Positions 59,283-64,000 of a stretch of DNA of 64,000 bases are shown one piece after another. Positions within the stretch are counted from its first letter, which is position 1. Each line of letters begins with the position of its first letter. Origin of the DNA: Parachlamydiales bacterium (GTDB lineage: Bacteria > Chlamydiota > Chlamydiia > Chlamydiales > Rhabdochlamydiaceae); NCBI GenBank assembly GCA_023265455.1, contig JAHFTQ010000003.1:37907-101906 (forward strand), given 5' to 3'. The notes under the pieces were generated by a model, which was not told the DNA's origin, did not search any database, and saw nothing but the letters and a program-made list of their open reading frames with translations. Both the position numbers and the translations under genes were made by a program.

Positions 59283-60459
59283 GCTTTCTTAACCTACTTG
59301 TCAGCATTTCAAGCAACATTTCTATGTCCCCTTTGACAATACTAAATGGGACCCTTTCTCGCAATTGAGTCTTCTCTAAAAGCAGGGCGATAAACCGCTC
59401 TAGCGAGTTAAATAGGGAAAGAACAACCAATCCCTTTTTATCTTCTGTCCAGATGCGAGGACCTGCCCATTCTCTGCCAAGAGCATCTTGGCACCGGAAC
59501 TCAATTCCAGTCTTCAACCCTCTTTCCACAGCAATTTTTTTAAACTGGTGGCCCACGGTATCTCTGAGAATCTTCGCCGGTTTTCCAACGGAGACAACTC
59601 TTGCGTCAAAGGGGAAAATTTTAAAGAATTTGGCGATGATTTGCAAGAAAGAAATGATACTGGCTTCATTTAGAGGTAAAGAAATCCGATCGGCACTCCC
59701 AATCCTAGGGTCTAAAAGGTCGCCCTCTACCCCCTCTAATAGTCTCTTAGAGCATTCCCATGCTCCCCGATGAGTCTTCTGGCAATACTGGGCGTGAAAG
59801 GCACTGATAGAGGGCTCATCGAGAGCAGGTGTCGATATCGGATCGATATCAGGAAAGTTTAGAACCTGTGAGATTAAATGGTTTTTTAAAGCCTCCCCGC
59901 GAGGCAGCCAGACATAGCCCCCTGAAAACGAAGAGATCAGCTTGAGCTCTTCTGCGAAATGAAGGTGATTAGAAATCTTTTTGCACTGCTCGATTTGCGA
60001 TTTCAAGATTTCTTTTGAAGTTGCAGAGGTGCCCAAAATCCGCGTGGTGCCGCTCTGCTCATCGGCAAAGAGTAATTTAAAAAGTTTAACCTCTCCTGTT
60101 GCATCTAAAGGTTTGCCTGAAGCTATGCCAGCAAACCGGTCTAGGCGCAGAATCTTAATGAAATCGACATTTTGCTGGGCTCCTAAAGCCACGGTCGGAA
60201 ATCCGTGATGCTCTAAAAATTGAACCGCATTGGCAGGCATCATTTCAAGCATCTGAAAAGAGACGTTTTTTTTCACCCAAGCGCGCATTCTCTCTTCTAG
60301 AAGCGGAAGGGCCTCTTTCTCAAATGTGAAGGGGAAAATAACGTCGCAAAAAAAGCACTTTTCCGTTGCCTGAAAACTCTTGAGCCGCGCAGCAGGAAAA
60401 AATTCTGTCAGCGCAGCAGCTAAAATCGCACTACAACTGACTTGATGAGCAAGATTCAC
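59272..60459 (-). CDS. Degenerate threonyl-tRNA synthetase-like protein
   Basis: This 395-residue protein begins at GTG 60459; the ATG at 60510 lies inside tRNA-Val. Collinear ThrRS traces are visible. NLAHQVSCSAILAAALTEFF corresponds to the editing-domain HSxAH helix, with the first His lost. GIASGKPLDATGEVKLFKLL (111-130) corresponds to 'CRGPHxPxTGxIKAFKL', with the Cys and His lost. GYVWLPRGEA (181-190) corresponds to 'GMVFWHPxGA'. DALGREW and LSLFNSLERF (347-356) correspond to the motif 3 region, without the zinc-ligand His. Motif 2 and the anticodon-binding domain are missing. It cannot be a working synthetase. It occupies the thrS position before infC, as in E. coli. Confidence 0.72.
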   Translation of the reverse strand: MNLAHQVSCSAILAAALTEFFPAARLKSFQATEKCFFCDVIFPFTFEKEALPLLEERMRAWVKKNVSFQMLEMMPANAVQFLEHHGFPTVALGAQQNVDFIKILRLDRFAGIASGKPLDATGEVKLFKLLFADEQSGTTRILGTSATSKEILKSQIEQCKKISNHLHFAEELKLISSFSGGYVWLPRGEALKNHLISQVLNFPDIDPISTPALDEPSISAFHAQYCQKTHRGAWECSKRLLEGVEGDLLDPRIGSADRISLPLNEASIISFLQIIAKFFKIFPFDARVVSVGKPAKILRDTVGHQFKKIAVERGLKTGIEFRCQDALGREWAGPRIWTEDKKGLVVLSLFNSLERFIALLLEKTQLRERVPFSIVKGDIEMLLEMLTSRLRKLES

Positions 60460-60476
60460 ATATCCTATATAGGGTT

Positions 60477-60550
60477 TGGGATATAGCTGACTCGAACAGC
60501 TGACCTCCACGATGTCAACGTGGCGCTCTAACCAACTGAGCTAATACCCC
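60477..60550 (-). tRNA. tRNA-Val (anticodon GAC)
   Basis: The acceptor GGGGTAT pairs with ATATCCC, with discriminator A. The D-arm is GCTCAGTTGGTTAGAGC, the anticodon arm CCACG-TTGACAT-CGTGG gives GAC, and the T-arm is AGCTGTTCGAGTCAGCT. CCA is not encoded. Length 74. Confidence 0.95.
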
Positions 60551-60561
60551 GTAAAAGTTTC

Positions 60562-60732
60562 GAGCCTGCTCAAAAACTCAGGTTCTGTCGATTTTCGGGT
60601 TCTTTTGAGCCTACTTTTCGATCGTTTTTGCGGGGGTAATATCCACTTTCGTATATGACCCCCGCAAAAACAATCGAAAATAGGTCAAAATAATCCCGAA
60701 AATCGACGAACCCTGAGTTCTTGAACAGGCTC
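60562..60732. repeat. Large 171-bp foldback
   Basis: The outer ends GAGCCTG...CAGGCTC and the inner arms (CGATTTTCGGG with CCCGAAAATCG, and GTTTTTGCGGGGGT with ACCCCCGCAAAAAC) make nearly the whole segment self-complementary, with small bulges. No target duplication is evident. It fills the 60551-60788 gap between tRNA-Val and mnmM; no gene is present. Confidence 0.85.
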
Positions 60733-60788
60733 CTAGAAGACTACACAATCCTTTTCTTTCATGCAAGTCTCGATTATAATCCTAAGGG

Positions 60789-61319
60789 ATGAAAAAGCCC
60801 CACCTCGAGCAAGCCTATGGGTATTGGAAAGAGCTACTGAAGCCGACGGATACGGTGATCGATGCGACGTGCGGAAATGGCCATGACACCCTACGGCTCG
60901 CAGAACTAGTCCCTGAGGGCCATGTCTATGCCATTGATGTTCAAGAGGATGCCATAGCAAACAGCCGCCTACGGGTCTCTTATCCTCACGTTACCTATCT
61001 CCATCAGTCTCATACAGTTCTGCCAAAAACATCTTTTAAACTCATTGTTTACAATCTGGGCTATTTACCAGGGGGGAATAAACATTTGACCACACAGTCA
61101 GACACAACTCTCCAAAGCGTCCAATTAGCCCAAGAACAGCTCGAGGTAGGGGGTGCTCTAAGTATCACCTGCTACCCTCGGCATGCTGAGGGTGAAATTG
61201 AAGAAAAGTCTTTACAGCGGTGGTTTGGGCAGCTGGACCCTCAATCGTGGAAGGTTGTTTACCATTTTTGGAAAGATAAATGCCCAACGCTTTTCTTTAT
61301 CTATAAATTTAAAAATTGA
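60789..61319 (+). CDS. mnmM: tRNA U34 methyltransferase MnmM (YtqB family)
   Basis: This 176-residue class I methyltransferase has SAM motif VIDATCGNGHDTLRLAE, then GHVYAIDVQEDAI and the YtqB-type LIVYNLGYLPGGNKHLTT (catalytic region). C-terminal LSITCYPRHAEGEIE also fits. The family converts nm5s2U34 to mnm5s2U34 in bacteria that lack the MnmC methyltransferase domain. The ATG follows AAGGG very closely. It is a stand-alone gene. Confidence 0.85.
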   Translation: MKKPHLEQAYGYWKELLKPTDTVIDATCGNGHDTLRLAELVPEGHVYAIDVQEDAIANSRLRVSYPHVTYLHQSHTVLPKTSFKLIVYNLGYLPGGNKHLTTQSDTTLQSVQLAQEQLEVGGALSITCYPRHAEGEIEEKSLQRWFGQLDPQSWKVVYHFWKDKCPTLFFIYKFKN

Positions 61320-61442
61320 CTTATATTTAATCATTATTTTAATTAATTATTACTATTCTAATTCAATTAGCGAAATAGTATAATTAGGGTTATAGACATA
61401 TCGCCTTGCTTTAATTTTAATAAAGTAATATGAGGAGGAAAT

Positions 61443-62138
61443 ATGGGTATCAGTATCTATTCAGACTTTGCTAGTAAGCTCCAATCGATAGAGCAGGAGC
61501 TACACACCCATCCGGTCACGGAAGAGCTGCGCGAGCAGATCATCCATGAATTGGATGAAATTCATCACGGATTATCTCACATGGACAGAACAGCTGCCCA
61601 GGTGAATCGTTTTGCCAACACTTTTCTTGATGAACTCCGTCAAAAGGCTGTTTTCCTGTATGGAGAAGTCGACGATTTTTTTCATAAACATGAAATCGAA
61701 GTTATCCAGAAAGATACCGCTGCATTAACGCAAACTCTTTCGCAAAAAAATGTCGACTCCATTAGCCTCCTAGTGGATAGTCTAAGACTGCATATCGATG
61801 AATTATTTAAATCGTATAGCCCAGCTCTTTCTGAAAGACGGGTCTTAGTGATTGCGGCATTTGTCTTAGAACAGGCCGAAGCACTGCTTCAAGGGAAGCT
61901 TTTTGCAGAAACTGAGCTCAATGAAACGGCACTTGCAAATGCCGAAATCTTGATCGAAGATCTGGCTGAATATTTAAGTAGTGATGATAAAAGAGGGTTG
62001 CAACAGTTTTGGAAGCGGCTATCCCCTGATGAGAGAAAGATTGTTTTAGCTTACTTAAATCCTAAAGATCTCTTGACGGGCCTCTTGCATGATGTAGAAC
62101 GACCCGCAGATCACCACCAGTCCATCCGTGGCTTCTAA
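61443..62138 (+). CDS. Unknown helical protein
   Basis: This 231-residue protein is almost entirely helical with coiled-coil character (KLQSIEQELHTHPVTEELRE, LRQKAVFLYGEVDDFFHKHE, DLAEYLSSDDKRGLQQFW). There is no signal peptide or membrane segment. GAGGAGG precedes the ATG, a strong site. The last 28 codons overlap the end of folC on the other strand by 84 bases, which is unusually long. No family recognised. Confidence 0.65.
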   Translation: MGISIYSDFASKLQSIEQELHTHPVTEELREQIIHELDEIHHGLSHMDRTAAQVNRFANTFLDELRQKAVFLYGEVDDFFHKHEIEVIQKDTAALTQTLSQKNVDSISLLVDSLRLHIDELFKSYSPALSERRVLVIAAFVLEQAEALLQGKLFAETELNETALANAEILIEDLAEYLSSDDKRGLQQFWKRLSPDERKIVLAYLNPKDLLTGLLHDVERPADHHQSIRGF

Positions 62139-63203
62139 GGCAGCTTTGACACCCTCTTGAATGGAAGGTTTAGGGGAAAAATGAAGGATCCCCTCATTTT
62201 GCAGGAGTTGACTCATTTCCCCAAGGGCTATCGCCTTCACTGAAGGAGAGGGGACGAGGTAGAGATGAGCCGCTTTTGCAGCCAGAAGCTTTAAGCAAGA
62301 CCGGATGTCTTTATCCGCCGACATTCCCACCACCGCTGACCAAGACTGCCCAGGATAGTGAAGCGCAATAGCTTCCATCAGCCGCTGGAACCCCGCTACG
62401 TTATGAGCGACATCAAAGATCACACGTCCTTGACATTCAAACCGGCAAGGGGGCCTATTTTTGATCCCTTCTTCGATATGGGCGTCTGTTAATGGAAAGT
62501 GGCACTGTAGAATCTTCAAGGCTTCTTTAGCAACGGCACTATTTTCAAGATCATAAAATCCTGGCTGAGCGGCAACCTGGTAAACAGGACTTCTACAAAG
62601 CCAAGTTTTTTCTTGAATGCAGGGATAATCGGAAGAAGGGCCTAAAACAACGGGAACTCCCGGCTTGATGATTCCCCCTTTTTGATAGGCGATCTCATCT
62701 AAAGTAGATCCGAGAAACTCTTCGTGATCTTTGGCAATGGACGTGATCACAGAAACCAGGGGGGTGATAACGTTTGTTGCATCTTCTAAGCCCCCCATTC
62801 CCGCTTCAAAGACAACGATGTCGACATTTTCCTCTAGGAAATAATCAAAAGCCAGAAGTGTTGCAAGCTCAAAAAAACAAAGTTCTTTGTACTTAAAAAG
62901 CAAAGGAAGCTTTTGGCGGACAATTTCTTCAGGGATTTGAGAGCCGTTAATCGTGATCCGTTCGCAAAAAGACTCGAGATGAGGTGAGGTAAAAAGCCCC
63001 ACTTTTAAACCTGCAAGCTCAAGGGCACGGGCCATTTTAAGTGAGACAGATCCTTTCCCATTGGTCCCCGCAATATGCACCGAGGGATAACCGCTGTAGG
63101 AAGAGCCTCGGCTTTTGGCAATTTGATAAAAGGGGTGTAAACCCCCTTCTCGGATGCAATGCCGTCTAGAAAATAGCTCTTGGATCACTTGAATATAGTT
63201 CAT
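62055..63203 (-). CDS. folC: Folylpolyglutamate synthase / dihydrofolate synthase
   Basis: This 382-residue Mur-ligase-type enzyme adds glutamate to folates. Motifs are VHIAGTNGKGSVSLKMA (P-loop), GLFTSPHLESFCERI (omega loop), VFEAGMGGLEDATNVI, SVITSIAKDHEEFLG and RVIFDVAHNVAGFQRLM. It is a little shorter than E. coli FolC (422). The start overlaps the stop of the PHP gene by four bases. Its end overlaps the convergent unknown gene. Confidence 0.94.
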   Translation of the reverse strand: MNYIQVIQELFSRRHCIREGGLHPFYQIAKSRGSSYSGYPSVHIAGTNGKGSVSLKMARALELAGLKVGLFTSPHLESFCERITINGSQIPEEIVRQKLPLLFKYKELCFFELATLLAFDYFLEENVDIVVFEAGMGGLEDATNVITPLVSVITSIAKDHEEFLGSTLDEIAYQKGGIIKPGVPVVLGPSSDYPCIQEKTWLCRSPVYQVAAQPGFYDLENSAVAKEALKILQCHFPLTDAHIEEGIKNRPPCRFECQGRVIFDVAHNVAGFQRLMEAIALHYPGQSWSAVVGMSADKDIRSCLKLLAAKAAHLYLVPSPSVKAIALGEMSQLLQNEGILHFSPKPSIQEGVKAALEATDGLVVICGSFYIMQEARQEIFRI

Positions 63204-64000
63204 CCAAAAATACGCTCAAAAGTGTTTTGATCGACACCGCTACAACCGAGCTCAAGCTCGGGTTTGACAGTTCCATGAAAATCAGATCCCCCACTCACAA
63301 TCCACCCCCGGGCCTTGGCAATCTCAAGCCACGACCGTTGAAACAACCTGGCATAATAACATTCAATCCCATCGAAGGGCAGCCGCAAAAGACGGTCTAG
63401 GGCGATATCCCCTGGCAGTAATTGAGGATGAGCAATGAACGCTTTTCCTCCTGCACTATGGATCACATCAATGGCTTCTTGAGGCTGAAAAGCCTCACCT
63501 TGCACATAACATTTTTTGCCTTCAGCAATATACTGATGAAACGCCTCGCGAAGATTTTTGACGACCCCTTTTTCCACCATTAATTGAGCAATGTGGGGAC
63601 GTCCCACCGTCTTGCCAGAAGCTTTTGATATGAGCTCATCGTAGGAGATCTCAATCCCTTGATTTTTCAGCTGGTCTAAGATGGCCCGGTTGCGAGATTC
63701 GCGCCGGTAGAGATGTCTTTCACAAAGCTTAAGCAGGGCAGGATGGTCCAGATTAAAACCATAGCCCAGTAAATGAAGGCTGGTCTTCTCAAATTGGCAA
63801 GAAAATTCGATCCCCGTTCCAAGGCGTATTCCCGCCTCTTGAGCTGCTTGAAGAGCTTCGGGGTAGGCATCTAGTGTATCATGGTCCGTAATCGAAAGCC
63901 CCTTTAGGCCGATCGCTTTTGCTTTCCAGACAAGATCCTTCGGGGTCACAGTCCCATCAGAACACGTCGTATGACAATGCAAATCTGCCCAAAATGTCGT
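63200..64000 (-). CDS. PHP-domain phosphoesterase, 5' end beyond window
   Basis: About 266 residues are visible; the frame stays open past 64000 (TTFWADLHCHTTCSDG), so the true start is outside. The four PHP metal motifs can be read: DLHCHTTCSDG, ITDHDTLDAY, GIEFSCQ with later AFIAHPQLLPG, and SGGSDFHG at the C-terminus. Relatives are the YciV/RNase AM group, which hydrolyse nucleotide 3',5'-bisphosphates or RNA 5' ends. It overlaps folC by four bases. Confidence 0.9.
   Translation of the reverse strand, partial: TTFWADLHCHTTCSDGTVTPKDLVWKAKAIGLKGLSITDHDTLDAYPEALQAAQEAGIRLGTGIEFSCQFEKTSLHLLGYGFNLDHPALLKLCERHLYRRESRNRAILDQLKNQGIEISYDELISKASGKTVGRPHIAQLMVEKGVVKNLREAFHQYIAEGKKCYVQGEAFQPQEAIDVIHSAGGKAFIAHPQLLPGDIALDRLLRLPFDGIECYYARLFQRSWLEIAKARGWIVSGGSDFHGTVKPELELGCSGVDQNTFERIFG

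Overview
The window looks like a chromosome segment of a chlamydia-like bacterium (phylum Chlamydiota, environmental type). The evidence is a core set arranged as in chlamydiae: a Pkn1-type kinase fused to a formylglycine-generating-enzyme-like domain, an RNase HIII gene next to a RodZ/YfgA-like gene, gatCAB, exbB-exbD, pgi, and pheS-rplT-rpmI-infC. Between these lie many eukaryote-like or membrane-embedded effector candidates: F-box, F-box/WD40, U-box, Fic, trypsin-HEAT, a clan CD-like cysteine peptidase, and several proteins with paired hydrophobic segments like inclusion-membrane (Inc) proteins. The genus cannot be fixed from sequence alone; base composition looks moderate, with AT-rich leaders before many accessory genes.

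Layout. 1-2810: edge gene fragment and a trypsin-like protease/HEAT protein. 2828-10241: a minus-strand cluster of sugar transporter, rRNA methyltransferase and rimO, diverging from a four-gene oligopeptide ABC transporter (oppBCDF) without a binding-protein gene. 10307-20286: accessory island with a 156-bp nested hairpin repeat, an Inc-like protein, a membrane-anchored degenerate ClpB-like protein, a lipoprotein-type carotenoid oxygenase, a gene relic broken by a 190-bp foldback element with an 8-bp target duplication, two Inc-like genes, two tandem F-box paralogs, an amino-acid permease, a DUF2442 gene and a second hairpin copy. 20368-23128: VOC protein, U-box protein and an internally duplicated protein.

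23121-36663: housekeeping stretch with pkn1, a YyaL/SPATA20-type thioredoxin-fold protein, a RodZ-like protein, rnhC, a beta-barrel protein, a Yip1 protein, small unknowns, a TIGR01777 epimerase, DUF378 and gatCAB. 36940-44038: an unknown protein, tsaC, a DedA-like protein, TMEM14, an Inc-like protein, a Fic protein with a degenerate active site and repeated operator-like sites, and an F-box/WD40 protein. 44026-50237: pgi, tRNA-Pro, trmB, exbB-exbD and an AbiEi/AbiEii-type toxin-antitoxin pair. 50243-57180: peptidase-like gene, a small membrane gene bracketed by 38-bp direct repeats, a COG3014/LpoB-type lipoprotein pair, tRNA-Leu, an SDR plus deacetylase pair, a HAD hydrolase and tRNA-Ser. 57179-64000: pheS-rplT-rpmI-infC preceded by a decayed threonyl-tRNA synthetase paralog (as thrS precedes infC in E. 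coli), tRNA-Val, a large foldback, mnmM, an unknown coiled-coil gene, folC and a PHP phosphoesterase running off the window.

The core genes cover translation and its quality control (gatCAB, pheS, L20/L35/IF3, RimO, TrmB, RlmI-like, TsaC, MnmM), envelope energetics (ExbBD) and peptide import. The accessory genes look aimed at host ubiquitin signalling, proteolysis and the inclusion membrane; this is inferred from domain content only. The most unusual objects are the membrane-anchored pseudo-ClpB followed 6 bp later by a metazoan-like carotenoid oxygenase, the pseudo-ThrRS beside infC, and the foldback elements.
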